Origin: Aerococcaceae bacterium zg-252
GTDB taxonomy: Bacteria > Bacillota > Bacilli > Lactobacillales > Aerococcaceae
Reading direction: 5' to 3'
NCBI GenBank assembly: GCA_016237705.1
Contig: CP066204.1
Location: 754,001-818,000, forward strand
DNA length: 64,000 nucleotides
The translations under genes were made by a program, and so were the position numbers. This document shows, one piece after another, positions 15,161-24,256 of the stretch. Position 1 is the first letter of the stretch; each line of letters starts with the position of its first letter. Under the pieces are notes generated by a model, which had not been told where the DNA came from, searched no databases, and saw nothing but the letters and a program-made list of their open reading frames with translations.

Positions 15161-17764
15161 ATGATTGAAAAAATGACCACTGCGATGCAGGAAACGCTAG
15201 GAGCAGCACAACAGATTGCGATAACGCGTCAACATCAAGAAATTGATATACCACATGTATGGCGTATTTTTGTGCAGCCAGACCATTTTGCGTATCAATT
15301 ATATCAAGAACTTGGTGTAGATATGACACAGTTTTTAGCTGTTATCGAACAAGAGATTGATAAAATAAGTCAAGTGACAGGAAGTAACATTCAATATGGG
15401 CAACAAATTAGTCAACGCTTGAACCAATTATTCCAACGTGCCAATCAATTAGCAGCAGAAAAGCAAGATGAATACTTGTCAACGGAATTGGTATTAGCAG
15501 CTTTATTTGACCAGCAAAATCAGCCATTAACACAATTTTTAACTAAGCAAGGCATTACATTTTCAAAAATAATGGAACGTATTGATACTTTGAGAGGAGG
15601 AGAACGTGTGACATCACAAAATCAAGAACAAACGTATGAATCGTTAGCAAAATATGCAACGAATTTAAATGAGGCAGTGAAACAAAACAAATTAGACCCA
15701 GTTATCGGTCGTGACGAAGAAATTCGTGATGTTATCCGAATTTTATCGAGAAAAACAAAAAATAATCCTGTCTTAATCGGAGAACCAGGGGTAGGGAAAA
15801 CAGCGATTATTGAAGGGTTAGCACATCGAATAGTACGTAAAGATGTACCAGAAAACTTGCGTGATAAGGAAGTCTATTCCTTAGATATGGGTTCTTTAAT
15901 CGCTGGTGCGAAATATCGTGGTGAATTTGAAGAACGTTTAAAAGCAGTATTGAAAGAAGTGGTGAAGTCAGAGGGACGAATTTTACTTTTTATTGATGAA
16001 ATTCACACAATTGTAGGTGCAGGTAAATCAGAGGGAGCTATGGATGCTGGTAATTTATTAAAACCGATGTTAGCACGTGGTGAATTACATTGTATTGGGG
16101 CAACGACATTAGATGAATACCGGGAAAATATTGAAAAAGATAAAGCATTAGAGCGTCGTTTCCAACGTGTATTTGTTCAAGAACCTACGGTGGAAGATAC
16201 AATTAGTATTTTACGTGGATTGAAAGAACGTTTTGAAATTCATCATGGGGTGAATATTCATGATAATGCTTTAGTAGCTGCCGCAACTTTATCAAATCGC
16301 TATATTACTGACCGTTTTTTACCAGATAAAGCGATTGACTTAGTCGATGAAGCGTGTGCGACTATTCGTGTGGAAATCAATTCGATGCCGACTGAAATGG
16401 ATGTGGTGACACGTCGTTTGATGCAATTGGAAATCGAAGAGGCAGCTTTGAAAAAAGAATCCGATGATGCAAGTAAAAAACGTTTAGAGGCATTGCAAGA
16501 GGAATTAGCTGATTTACGTGAGTCAGCGAATCAATTGAAAATGCGTTGGGAAATCGAAAAAGAGGCAATGAATCAGTTGCGTGATAAACGACAAGCGATT
16601 GACGACTTGCGTCGTGAGTTAGAAGACGCTGAATCGAACTATGATTTAACACGAGCAGCAGAATTGCGTCATGGTACTATTCCGACATTAGAACGTGAAT
16701 TAAAACAACTCGAACAAGAGCAAGCTGAACATGCAGAAAATCGCTTGACTCAAGAGAGTGTTACTGATGAAGAAATCGCAAAAGTTGTCGGACGTTTGAC
16801 GGGTATTCCAGTAACACGTTTAGTTGAGGGTGAACGTGAAAAATTATTGAAACTTGACGAAACGCTACATCAACGTGTCATCGGACAAAATGAGGCAGTT
16901 AATAAAGTAGCTGAGGCAGTTTTGCGGTCACGAGCTGGTTTACAAAATCCGAATCGTCCGATAGGTTCATTCCTATTTTTAGGTCCAACAGGTGTCGGTA
17001 AAACAGAATTGGCAAAAGCCTTAGCAGAAGTACTATTTGATGATGAACACCATATCGTCCGTATTGATATGTCTGAATATATGGAAAAACATACGGTTTC
17101 TCGTTTAGTAGGTGCTCCTCCAGGATATGTTGGTTATGAAGAGGGTGGACAATTGACAGAGGCAGTACGCCGTAGTCCATACTCGATTGTATTATTGGAC
17201 GAAATCGAAAAAGCACACCCCGATGTATTCAATATTTTATTACAAGTATTAGATGACGGACGTCTAACGGATTCAAAAGGTCGTACGGTTGATTTTAAAA
17301 ATACTGTATTAATTATGACAAGTAATATCGGAGCACCATTATTATTAGAGGGTATTGATGATGACGGTAATATCGCACCGGAAACGGAACAACAAGTGAA
17401 GCAACAATTACGTGCACATTTTAAACCAGAGTTTTTAAATCGTATTGATGATACGGTTCTATTTACGCCATTGTCATTGAATCATATGGGAGCTATTGTC
17501 GATAAAATGTTAGGGCAATTACGCAATCGTTTGGCACAACAAGAGATTGCATTGAATATGGAGCCGGAAGCATTGAATTGGTTAGCACAACATGGTTATG
17601 ACCCAATATATGGTGCAAGACCATTGATGCGTTTAATTACTCGAGAAATTGAAACACCACTCGCTCGATTGATTATTAAAGGTGACATTATGCCACAACA
17701 AGTCGTGAATGTTTCGTTAGAAAATGGACAATTAGTGTTTAATGCGAAAGCGTTGAGTGAATAA
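15161..17764 (+). CDS. clpB: ATP-dependent disaggregase chaperone ClpB
   Basis: I chose the ATG at 15161, after GAGGTGGAG and giving [20 protein letters not shown], the usual ClpB start; a weaker ATG lies 24 bp upstream. The 867 residues comprise the N domain, AAA-1 (Walker A GEPGVGKT, Walker B LFIDEIHT), the coiled-coil M domain (about residues 400-520, [18 protein letters not shown]) that separates ClpB from ClpC/E, and AAA-2 ([22 protein letters not shown]). As a hexamer it threads aggregated proteins and works with DnaK. CtsR boxes upstream predict heat-shock control. A terminator (CCCCAGCAA ... TTGCTGGGG) follows at 17770-17806. Confidence 0.97.
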   Translation: MIEKMTTAMQETLGAAQQIAITRQHQEIDIPHVWRIFVQPDHFAYQLYQELGVDMTQFLAVIEQEIDKISQVTGSNIQYGQQISQRLNQLFQRANQLAAEKQDEYLSTELVLAALFDQQNQPLTQFLTKQGITFSKIMERIDTLRGGERVTSQNQEQTYESLAKYATNLNEAVKQNKLDPVIGRDEEIRDVIRILSRKTKNNPVLIGEPGVGKTAIIEGLAHRIVRKDVPENLRDKEVYSLDMGSLIAGAKYRGEFEERLKAVLKEVVKSEGRILLFIDEIHTIVGAGKSEGAMDAGNLLKPMLARGELHCIGATTLDEYRENIEKDKALERRFQRVFVQEPTVEDTISILRGLKERFEIHHGVNIHDNALVAAATLSNRYITDRFLPDKAIDLVDEACATIRVEINSMPTEMDVVTRRLMQLEIEEAALKKESDDASKKRLEALQEELADLRESANQLKMRWEIEKEAMNQLRDKRQAIDDLRRELEDAESNYDLTRAAELRHGTIPTLERELKQLEQEQAEHAENRLTQESVTDEEIAKVVGRLTGIPVTRLVEGEREKLLKLDETLHQRVIGQNEAVNKVAEAVLRSRAGLQNPNRPIGSFLFLGPTGVGKTELAKALAEVLFDDEHHIVRIDMSEYMEKHTVSRLVGAPPGYVGYEEGGQLTEAVRRSPYSIVLLDEIEKAHPDVFNILLQVLDDGRLTDSKGRTVDFKNTVLIMTSNIGAPLLLEGIDDDGNIAPETEQQVKQQLRAHFKPEFLNRIDDTVLFTPLSLNHMGAIVDKMLGQLRNRLAQQEIALNMEPEALNWLAQHGYDPIYGARPLMRLITREIETPLARLIIKGDIMPQQVVNVSLENGQLVFNAKALSE

Positions 17765-17769
17765 AAATA

Positions 17770-17806
17770 ACCCCAGCAACTAACACAAATTGCTGGGGCT
17801 TTGTGC
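17770..17806. terminator. Bidirectional terminator between clpB and mnmM
   Basis: CCCCAGCAA and TTGCTGGGG form a 9-bp stem between convergent genes. Confidence 0.85.
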
Positions 17807-17813
17807 TATTCTT

Positions 17814-18377
17814 TTACAACTTTTCAACAACTAATAACATCGGTGGATTGTTACGTTGATTGATAAAGCCGTATTGTAATACTTGGAATTCTTCTTGTGG
17901 CCACTGACTAAGTGCGTCAAATAATTTTTCTTTTTCGATTTTGCCTTGTGGGTGACCGGAATAGATGACAAGAATTAGTTGTCCTTGTGGTACTAATCGC
18001 TCTTGAATCGCATGGATTGCTTGTAAAGTAGATTCGAATTGTGTTGTAATCGAATGGTCGCCACCAGGCAAATAACCGAGATTGAAAATAGCCCCATGAA
18101 TCGCTTGGTCGCCAACGTGGTTAGATAGGTGTGCATGGCTATCTAAAAGTAAGTGTGCATGATGAGCCAGTGGGTGTTCTTTGATTTTTTCCATAGACTG
18201 TTCAATGGCTGCTTGTTGGATATCAAATCCAAATACTTCTCCGGTAAAATCAGTGTGATTTAAAATTCTTAAGGTATCATTTCCTTTCCCCAATGTACCG
18301 TCAATGAAAAGTCCGCCTGGAAATTTTGTAACTAATTCATTAAGTAAGTGATGACTATAATGTAAGGCACGTAACAT
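17814..18377 (-). CDS. mnmM: tRNA U34 methyltransferase MnmM (YtqB family)
   Basis: The 187-residue protein matches the YtqB/MnmM family (formerly putative rRNA methylase): N-terminal ALHYSHHLLNELV, SAM-binding motif FIDGTLGKGNDT, the hallmark FNLGYLPGGDHSITT, and the C-terminal QRNNPPMLLVVEK. In Gram-positive bacteria MnmM converts nm5s2U to mnm5s2U at the wobble position of tRNAs, replacing the MnmC methyltransferase of proteobacteria. It is monocistronic and divergent from the glucosaminidase gene. Confidence 0.9.
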   Translation of the reverse strand: MLRALHYSHHLLNELVTKFPGGLFIDGTLGKGNDTLRILNHTDFTGEVFGFDIQQAAIEQSMEKIKEHPLAHHAHLLLDSHAHLSNHVGDQAIHGAIFNLGYLPGGDHSITTQFESTLQAIHAIQERLVPQGQLILVIYSGHPQGKIEKEKLFDALSQWPQEEFQVLQYGFINQRNNPPMLLVVEKL

Positions 18378-18563
18378 GATATGCTCCTTTTTCTGAAAGT
18401 ATTAATTACTGCTTATGTAACAATTATATTACATATTTTAAGCTTTGGCGATAATTTCTCGATTTACTGTATTTCGAGTAGATAATTCGCTACAATGTAA
18501 AGTGTATAGTTAGTGACAAAAGACATTTATATATTTTTTGAACAATTTTAGGAGGAGAATAAC

Positions 18564-20474
18564 GTGCCAATACTATCGAGAAAAGTTGCAGTTCAAATGC
18601 AAAAAAGAAGACAGAAACTAGATAGAATGAAACGAGTTTACAAAACAGTAAATGCTGGGGTCGTTTTATTTTCAGCAGCAAGCGTTTTGCAGTCGGTGAC
18701 GACACCAACGACGGTTAAGGCACAAGATGCGATTACTAATACACGCCTATCTAAATCACAATTTTTAGGTTTTATTTCTGAACAAGCACGTAAAATTGCT
18801 GCATCGAATGATTTATATGCGTCGGTAATGATTGCACAAGCAGCACTAGAGTCTGGTTGGGGAAATTCAACTTTAGCACGTGCACCTCATTATAATTTAT
18901 TTGGTATTAAAGGAAAGTACAATAATAATAGTGTAACATTACAAACGTTAGAGGATGACGGTTCTGGCAATTATTATAGTTCAAATGAAGAATTTAGAAG
19001 TTATGATGGCTATGCAAGTTCATTATCAGACTATGCCTCATTATTAACAGGGGATAATGACCCAACAAACTGGCGTTATAATTTTTACAAAGGGGCACGT
19101 GTGAGTCAAACTTCTAGTTATCAAGATGCGACGGCACATTTAACAGGTAAGTATGCCACAGATACACGTTATGGCTCAAAATTAAATGCTATTATTGAAG
19201 AAAATAATTTAACGGCTTATGATACATTACGCCAAAGTACAGCGATTGTGAATCCGACTGAAACGTCAACACCGGTATTGCGTACTGCTGTTAATAATAC
19301 TGCAGCTACGGTTACTACTCAGCCTTCAACATCAAGCTCAACTTATACAGTTGCGTCAGGTGATACTTATTGGGCATTATCAAAACGCTTTGGTGTATCA
19401 GTAGCAGATTTGCAAGCAATGAATGCAGCATCTGGATCAAGTTTATATGTTGGTCAAACAATTAAGGTGCCAGGGCAAGCAACAAGTTCATCAAATACGA
19501 CGAGTGCGACAACAACCACAACTACACCAACTGTTTCAGCAACAACTAATCGCACTGAAACAGCGAAACCAGCGACTACAACTGGGCAATACACAGTAAA
19601 TGCTGGAGACACTTATTGGGCATTGTCAAAACGCTTTGGTATATCAGTAGCAGATTTGCAAGCGATGAATGCAGCATCTGGTTCGAGTTTATATGTTGGT
19701 CAAACAATTAAAGTGCCTGGTCAAACGGTTAATACGACAGTATCAAATACTGCTACAGTTTCAGCACCAACACCACCAACACCAACTCGTGTGACCAATA
19801 CAACACCAATGACTTCAGCAGGTAGCTATACTGTTGTAGCAGGCGACACTTATTGGGGTATCGCTCGTCGCTACGGTGTGTCAGTGAATGAATTAATTGC
19901 AGCTAATGGTAATAATAGTAATTATTTACCAATAGGACATAAATTGGTAATCCCTGGTGCGTCTTCAGTGACTGCAACTTCAGTTGCATCGGCAGTATCA
20001 GCGAGCACATCATCAGTGACAGAAACACAACCGACGACTGTATCCGCACCGGTTTCTTCTAATACTACTGGTAATTATACTGTTGTAGCAGGTGATTCCT
20101 TATATGGAATTGCTGCTCGTCATGGTATTTCGATTACTCAGTTGATGCAAGCAAATGGTTTATCGCAATCAAGTATTATTTATCCAGGACAACAATTAGT
20201 TGTAAATGGTACGGCTGCGGTAGCAAGTACACCAGTGACAACGTCAGTTGCACCAACATCAACTCCAGTAATAGCGACACCAGCACCAGTGGTAGCACCG
20301 GCAGCAGTTGCACCAGCTCCAACAAGTGTTACACCAACTGGTGGTAGCTATACAGTTGTAGCAGGAGATACTTTATATAGTTTAGCAAACCGATTTGGTG
20401 TATCAGTTGATACATTAGTGGCGAATAATGGTGGTTCAACTAATATTCGTATCGGTCAAGTAATTAATTATTAG
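18564..20474 (+). CDS. Secreted glucosaminidase (GH73) autolysin with five LysM domains
   Basis: A GTG start at 18564 follows AGGAGGAG. The 636-residue protein has a long basic signal region (cleavage near residue 51, TTVKA-Q), a GH73 N-acetylglucosaminidase domain (about residues 60-215: QAALESGWGNSTLA, NLFGIKGKYN, with the catalytic Glu in LESGWG) and Ser/Thr-rich linkers joining five LysM modules (each YTV..GDT/S ... start, near residues 258, 344, 425, 507 and 594). LysM units 1 and 2 are nearly identical, a recent duplication. This is the layout of AtlA/Acm-type autolysins that separate daughter cells. A terminator (GACTAGACAG/CTGTCTAGTC, 20497-20528) follows. Confidence 0.93.
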   Translation: MPILSRKVAVQMQKRRQKLDRMKRVYKTVNAGVVLFSAASVLQSVTTPTTVKAQDAITNTRLSKSQFLGFISEQARKIAASNDLYASVMIAQAALESGWGNSTLARAPHYNLFGIKGKYNNNSVTLQTLEDDGSGNYYSSNEEFRSYDGYASSLSDYASLLTGDNDPTNWRYNFYKGARVSQTSSYQDATAHLTGKYATDTRYGSKLNAIIEENNLTAYDTLRQSTAIVNPTETSTPVLRTAVNNTAATVTTQPSTSSSTYTVASGDTYWALSKRFGVSVADLQAMNAASGSSLYVGQTIKVPGQATSSSNTTSATTTTTTPTVSATTNRTETAKPATTTGQYTVNAGDTYWALSKRFGISVADLQAMNAASGSSLYVGQTIKVPGQTVNTTVSNTATVSAPTPPTPTRVTNTTPMTSAGSYTVVAGDTYWGIARRYGVSVNELIAANGNNSNYLPIGHKLVIPGASSVTATSVASAVSASTSSVTETQPTTVSAPVSSNTTGNYTVVAGDSLYGIAARHGISITQLMQANGLSQSSIIYPGQQLVVNGTAAVASTPVTTSVAPTSTPVIATPAPVVAPAAVAPAPTSVTPTGGSYTVVAGDTLYSLANRFGVSVDTLVANNGGSTNIRIGQVINY

Positions 20475-20496
20475 TTTAAGAATAGAATGAAAGTGA

Positions 20497-20528
20497 GACT
20501 AGACAGAACATGACTGTCTAGTCTTTTT
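20497..20528 (+). terminator. Terminator of the glucosaminidase gene
   Basis: AGACTAGACAG and CTGTCTAGTCT form an 11-bp stem with a T-run. Confidence 0.88.
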
Positions 20529-20602
20529 ATGTGTAAATATTGGATAAATTTTTTAAATAGCTTGACACAAAGTGAATATCATGATAAATTATAAGAGTAA
20601 TT

Positions 20603-20677
20603 ATTACACTTATTCAAAAATGACCAGTAAGCTACTATCATTTCAAAAGTAAACCATTATATTATGGCAAGTGTAAT
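20603..20677 (+). promoter_or_regulatory. Inverted repeat in the rpmF upstream region
   Basis: Perfect 9-bp arms ATTACACTT (20603-20611) and AAGTGTAAT (20669-20677) lie before the rpmF ribosome site. They could close a leader RNA stem or mark a DNA-binding site; I recognise no known motif. Confidence 0.4.
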
Positions 20678-20709
20678 GAGCAATGTTATAGGAGAAAAGG
20701 GGCATTAAC

Positions 20710-20886
20710 GTGGCAGTACCAAAACGAAAAACATCAAAAGCAAGAAAACGTTCAAGAAGAACACATAAAGGATTAAGCGTTCCAAATATTTCATTTGATC
20801 GTACGACAGGACAATGGAAAGTTCCACACCGTATCGCAGAAGACGGTACTTACAATGGTAGAACGGTTATTTCAGACGAAGAATAA
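20710..20886 (+). CDS. rpmF: 50S ribosomal protein L32, cysteine-free form
   Basis: The GTG at 20710 follows GGAG and encodes 58 residues beginning MAVPKRKTSKARKRSRRTHK, the canonical bL32 start. The C-terminal half (FDRTTGQWKVPHRI) lacks the two CxxC pairs of zinc-binding L32, so this is the zinc-independent form. bL32 is a structural protein of the large subunit. The gene is monocistronic. Confidence 0.93.
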   Translation: MAVPKRKTSKARKRSRRTHKGLSVPNISFDRTTGQWKVPHRIAEDGTYNGRTVISDEE

Positions 20887-20974
20887 TTTTGTTGATAGAT
20901 AGAATGCGAGCAAGGATAAATTGATTTGCACTATTGCAAAGGTAGTCCGAGCTTGTTAGGATAGGAGTGTTATA

Positions 20975-21364
20975 ATGGCGATTATTTATCCACCTTTAGT
21001 AGAAGAGGGGTATCAACATTGTTTATCAATGGGAATGAATCTTTCTAAAGAAGAAGTATTTCAGCATTTGTATGAAAAAGGGATTATTAATGCCTTTGGT
21101 TATCCGACTGAAATGGCACTCTCAAATGGATTTGTTGCAGAATTTACAGAATGGGAAAATTGGTCATTTGATGAATTTTTAACATTGTATCCTGTATTTA
21201 AGCAATTTGATGATTATTTCTTTACGTTAGTGGACGGTTTTTGGCAAATAAAATCCGAATTGTTGCCGCAGTTCTTTTTAACATTGGAAGAAAAAGAACT
21301 AGACGAACAAAGTTGGATGCAGCTAGAAGCGTTTTTTGAACAACGTGAGATGATTGTTGAATAA
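20975..21364 (+). CDS. Hypothetical acidic protein, 129 residues
   Basis: I do not recognise a family. The protein is acidic and aromatic-rich (FTEWENWSFDEFLTLYPVFKQFDDYFFTLVDGFWQ), with no signal or membrane segment. The ATG follows AGGAG. It sits between rpmF and ung with its own terminator (AAATAGTGAAGT ... ACTTCGCTATTT plus T-run, 21407-21453). Confidence 0.65.
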   Translation: MAIIYPPLVEEGYQHCLSMGMNLSKEEVFQHLYEKGIINAFGYPTEMALSNGFVAEFTEWENWSFDEFLTLYPVFKQFDDYFFTLVDGFWQIKSELLPQFFLTLEEKELDEQSWMQLEAFFEQREMIVE

Positions 21365-21406
21365 GATATAGTTAAGCATTAAGCCGCCTTACTTAATGAA
21401 CTATTA

Positions 21407-21453
21407 AAAAATAGTGAAGTCAGTGTGAATAATACTGAACTTCGCTATTTTTT
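21407..21453 (+). terminator. Terminator upstream of ung
   Basis: AAATAGTGAAGTTCAGT-type arms (AAATAGTGAAG and CTTCGCTATTT) are followed by seven T residues. Confidence 0.8.
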
Positions 21454-21541
21454 TGCTCAAAATAAAACATCATTTGTTTGCTATTGAAGTTTGAATGCAC
21501 TAAAATGAATGGAGATTGATTAGCGAATCGAGGTGAAATGT

Positions 21542-22201
21542 ATGATGACATGGAAAGAATTGCTCGCACCTTTTTGGACATCTGAACAAGGCATTGCATT
21601 AAATAATGCTATTGAGAATGCGTATCAAACGCAAACAGTTTTTCCACACCGAGAAGATGTCTTTCGTGCGTTTGAATTAACACCTTATGATGACGTGAGA
21701 GTGGTTATTTTTGGACAAGACCCCTACCATAATGTAGGGCAAGCACATGGATTAGCATTTTCAGTGCCGAGCAATCTCTCTCTGCCACCGTCTTTGAAAA
21801 ATATTTATAAAGAATTGGCAGATGATTTATCAATTGAGATGCCGACACAAGGGGATTTATCATCGTGGGCACGACAAGGTGTTTTGCTATTGAACACAAC
21901 TTTAACGGTTCAAGCACATCAGCCAAATTCGCATCAGCATTTGGGGTGGCAATATTTTACTGACTATGTAATCAATGTGTTAAACCAACATGATGAGTCG
22001 CTGATTTTTGTGTTGTGGGGTAAGCCAGCTCAATCGAAAAGGACTAAAATTGATACAGCTAGGCATTTCATTATTCAAGCACCACACCCAAGTCCTTTAT
22101 CAGCTTATCGTGGCTTTTTTGGTAGTCAACCATTTTCACAAATTAATAAAAGATTAGCTAAACCAATACAATGGGATTCAGTTCTTGAAATGCCCAAATA
22201 A
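21542..22201 (+). CDS. ung: Uracil-DNA glycosylase (family 1)
   Basis: The start is at one of two adjacent ATGs (21542 or 21545) after GAGGTGA. The product of about 219 residues has the family-1 catalytic motif GQDPYHNVGQAHGLAFSV, the LLNTTLTV strand, and the C-terminal minor-groove loop HPSPLSAYRGFFGSQPFSQIN with the catalytic histidine. It excises uracil from DNA to start base-excision repair. It probably leads a unit with the Tad2-like gene and the SDR gene that follow at short spacing. Confidence 0.97.
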   Translation: MMTWKELLAPFWTSEQGIALNNAIENAYQTQTVFPHREDVFRAFELTPYDDVRVVIFGQDPYHNVGQAHGLAFSVPSNLSLPPSLKNIYKELADDLSIEMPTQGDLSSWARQGVLLLNTTLTVQAHQPNSHQHLGWQYFTDYVINVLNQHDESLIFVLWGKPAQSKRTKIDTARHFIIQAPHPSPLSAYRGFFGSQPFSQINKRLAKPIQWDSVLEMPK

Positions 22202-22224
22202 TAGTAAAGAAAGTAGGAAAATGT

Positions 22225-22449
22225 ATGACATTTGAAGAAATTTTACCACAATTAAAACAAGGTGCTAAAATCATTCGTAAAGGATGGGGTGGTGCTGAAG
22301 AGTATGTTGAATTAGTGCCAGAAACGCAGTTGAATGGACAAACAATGACACCCTATTTTGCAATTATGGTGACAGGTGAGGGATTCAGTATGTTTCAACC
22401 GACAGTGTGTGATATTTTAGCGACTGATTGGACGATTGTAAATGATTAA
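22225..22449 (+). CDS. DUF2829 / Tad2-like domain protein, 74 residues
   Basis: The sequence TFEEILPQLKQGAKIIRKGW, with PYFAIMV..GEGFSMFQPT and DILATDWTIV, matches the DUF2829 family, now known to include Tad2, a phage protein that sequesters the Thoeris signal molecule. Most such domains occur in phages, but chromosomal copies also occur. This one sits between ung and an SDR gene with an 8-base overlap into the SDR, with no phage genes nearby, so a housekeeping nucleotide-binding role is equally likely. The key Trp and aromatic residues are present. Confidence 0.8.
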   Translation: MTFEEILPQLKQGAKIIRKGWGGAEEYVELVPETQLNGQTMTPYFAIMVTGEGFSMFQPTVCDILATDWTIVND

Positions 22450-23212
22450 TGTTTCGGTCAAGCAAGAACATTTTTTACCTGAACGATTAAATGTTATTGT
22501 AACTGGTGCGAGTTCGGGTATTGGCTTAGCACAAGTACAAGCCTTTTTAAATAAGGGACATCAAGTAGTAGGGGTGGATTGTCAACCTTTTCCGGCTAGT
22601 GTCGAAGTGGATATGCAGTCATTTAACTTTATTCAAGCAGATATTAGCCAATTAGAAGATGCCCAGCTAGTGCTTGAATTTGTTAATTCAGTATGGGACA
22701 GTGTACATGTTTTGTGTAATACAGCTGGACAACTCGACCAATTCAAGCGGATTGATACGATTTCATTGGAAGATTGGGAGCATTTCTTAAATGTCAATGT
22801 GACAAGTCAATTTTTAATGTGTCAAGCGTTCATTCCTAAATTATTAGAACAATCGGCAAGTCGCATTATTAATATGGCGTCAATTGCTGGCTTAACGGCA
22901 GGTGGTGGTGGTGTTGCCTATTCAGCTGCTAAACATGCCGTAGTGGGCTTAACCAAACAATTAGCTTATGATTATGCGAGTACAGGATTGCGAGTTAATG
23001 CAATTGCTCCAGGTGCTATCCAAACAGCAATGACACAAGCTGACTTTGACAATGGTGGCGAAATGGCACAATGGGTGGCTGAACAAACGCCAATGAAACG
23101 TTGGGCACAACCAGAAGAAGTAGCAAATGTCACTTTATTTTTAGCTAGTGATGCAGCAGATTATATGCAAGGAACAGTTTTGCAGCTTGACGGTGGTTGG
23201 TTAATTCGTTAA
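22442..23212 (+). CDS. SDR family NAD(P)-dependent oxidoreductase
   Basis: The 256-residue protein is a classical short-chain dehydrogenase: cofactor motif VTGASSGIGLAQ (TGxxxGIG), NTAG motif, catalytic Ser in MASIAGLTAGGG, YSAAKHA (YxxxK), and the C-terminal DGGWLIR. It resembles the 3-oxoacyl-ACP reductase group, but the true substrate is not deducible. The acidic residue after strand 2 (VVGVDCQ) hints at NAD preference. Its start overlaps the Tad2-like gene, so the two are co-translated. Confidence 0.9.
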   Translation: MINVSVKQEHFLPERLNVIVTGASSGIGLAQVQAFLNKGHQVVGVDCQPFPASVEVDMQSFNFIQADISQLEDAQLVLEFVNSVWDSVHVLCNTAGQLDQFKRIDTISLEDWEHFLNVNVTSQFLMCQAFIPKLLEQSASRIINMASIAGLTAGGGGVAYSAAKHAVVGLTKQLAYDYASTGLRVNAIAPGAIQTAMTQADFDNGGEMAQWVAEQTPMKRWAQPEEVANVTLFLASDAADYMQGTVLQLDGGWLIR

Positions 23213-23330
23213 AATGGGCATTGAGTTTAAAAAGGGACTACTCAATGATTGACCAAAATAGGCAATGATGCATGCTATAAGTTGTAGGATTTTGCGATAG
23301 ATTGATGTAGAATTTCTTTTTATCGAACTC

Positions 23331-23415
23331 ACGATAACACTTTTGCTCTTTTGAAAGGGAGCTTCCTTTGGTTATCGTTATTACTAGGCGTTGATGAACG
23401 GCCTACAAAGGAGAA
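23331..23415 (+). promoter_or_regulatory. preQ1-II (class II) riboswitch upstream of queT
   Basis: Arms ACGATAAC (23331-23338) and GTTATCGT (23371-23378) enclose a small GCTC/GAGC hairpin and the segment TTCCTTTG (23363-23370). That segment is complementary to CAAAGGA at 23406-23412, the Shine-Dalgarno of queT, giving a pseudoknot that sequesters the RBS. Before it lies a TAGGC ... GCCTA hairpin, the P4-type insertion of class II preQ1 RNAs. The end sequence CAAAGGAGAA is that of known preQ1-II aptamers. preQ1 binding would block translation of the transporter. Confidence 0.8.
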
Positions 23416-23421
23416 TGAAAA

Positions 23422-23961
23422 ATGAATCATCAAACTTATCGTATGGAAAATCGTACTTTAGACTTAGTAAAGTCTGCCATTGTTATAGCGTTATATATGA
23501 CGTTAACATTTCTTGTTGCCCCTGTTGCTTTTGGCCCTGTTCAATTTCGAATTTCAGAAATGCTGAACTATATGGGACTGTATAATCGTCGCTATATTTA
23601 TGCTGTGACATTAGGTGTGTTTCTAGCTAATTTTTATCAATATGGTATAACGGATATGGTTGTCGGCAGCTTGACGACTTTGGTTTCTTTTTATATTAGT
23701 ATTTGGATTGGTAACCGTTTGGTTGCATTGAATCAACGTGTTAAATTCTTTAAGTATGATGAAATGCTATTAAAATACATTGTAACAGCAGTTGTTTTTG
23801 CAGCAGGCTGTATCGTGATTGCGTTAATGCTATACTTAATTGGAGCAGAGGCTGCATTTTGGCCAACTTACCTTTCACTATTCATTAGTGAGTTATTGGT
23901 AATGTTATTAGGAATGCCGATTATGTATTTGATTAGTGAACGAATTGATTTTAATGAATAA
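23422..23961 (+). CDS. queT: QueT family queuosine precursor transporter (ECF S component)
   Basis: The 179-residue membrane protein has about five or six hydrophobic helices and the QueT signature VKSAIVIALYMTLTFLVAP, FGPVQFRISEMLNYM, GVFLANFYQYG. By family it is the substrate-binding subunit of an energy-coupling factor importer for a queuosine precursor such as preQ1; the shared EcfAA'T module must be elsewhere. The preQ1-II riboswitch over its RBS supports the assignment. A hairpin (GGTAAGGA ... TCCTTACT, 23975-24000) follows. Confidence 0.93.
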   Translation: MNHQTYRMENRTLDLVKSAIVIALYMTLTFLVAPVAFGPVQFRISEMLNYMGLYNRRYIYAVTLGVFLANFYQYGITDMVVGSLTTLVSFYISIWIGNRLVALNQRVKFFKYDEMLLKYIVTAVVFAAGCIVIALMLYLIGAEAAFWPTYLSLFISELLVMLLGMPIMYLISERIDFNE

Positions 23962-24032
23962 TAATGCAAGCTGGTAAGGAAATTACTCCTTACTGGCTTC
24001 TTGTTTTAGAAATAATTTAATTGCAGAAATGA

Positions 24033-24061
24033 TTGCAAAACAGTTAGCCTTAGTATAGAAT
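24033..24061 (+). promoter_or_regulatory. Promoter of the second repeat-RNA/toxin locus
   Basis: TTGCAA (24033-24038) and TAGAAT (24056-24061) are 17 bp apart. The predicted start (about 24068) lies just before the ATGAG hairpin that opens the structured RNA. Confidence 0.75.
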
Positions 24062-24070
24062 AAAATTAGA

Positions 24071-24241
24071 ATGAGTGGTCGGCTCATGGTCAATCTGATA
24101 TTAATCTTGGACACAAGGGCCAAGCGGTGGCGGACACCAGAACTAACTCCGATATTAATCTTGGACGCAAGGGCCAAGCGGTGGCAGACACCAGAATTAA
24201 ACCGACTTTAGTAGGCGACTCGTGCTGCGAGTCGTCTATTT
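24071..24241 (+). ncRNA. Structured tandem-repeat RNA with terminator, locus 2 (putative RNA antitoxin)
   Basis: The opening hairpin is ATGAG-TGGTCGG-CTCAT (24071-24087); its loop GTCGG pairs with CCGAC at 24202-24206 beyond the repeats. The two repeats start at 24097 and 24151 (54-nt period), each with a CTTGG/CCAAG hairpin and a GGTG-GCRGA-CACC hairpin inside a weak AT stem. A 9-bp terminator hairpin (GGCGACTCG/CGAGTCGTC, 24214-24236) plus TATTTTT follows, and the toxin-like gene starts 16 bases later. A homologous RNA lies at 8758-8926. The order matches type III TA loci; a cis-acting attenuator is the main alternative. Confidence 0.72.
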
Positions 24242-24256
24242 TTAATATGGGGGAAA

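Noticed and set aside
24071-24241. Repeat RNA considered as a tandem metabolite riboswitch
   Set aside because: Tandem aptamers are known, but I recognise no aptamer class, and both copies precede homologous toxin-like ORFs rather than metabolic genes. Kept as an alternative in the evidence.
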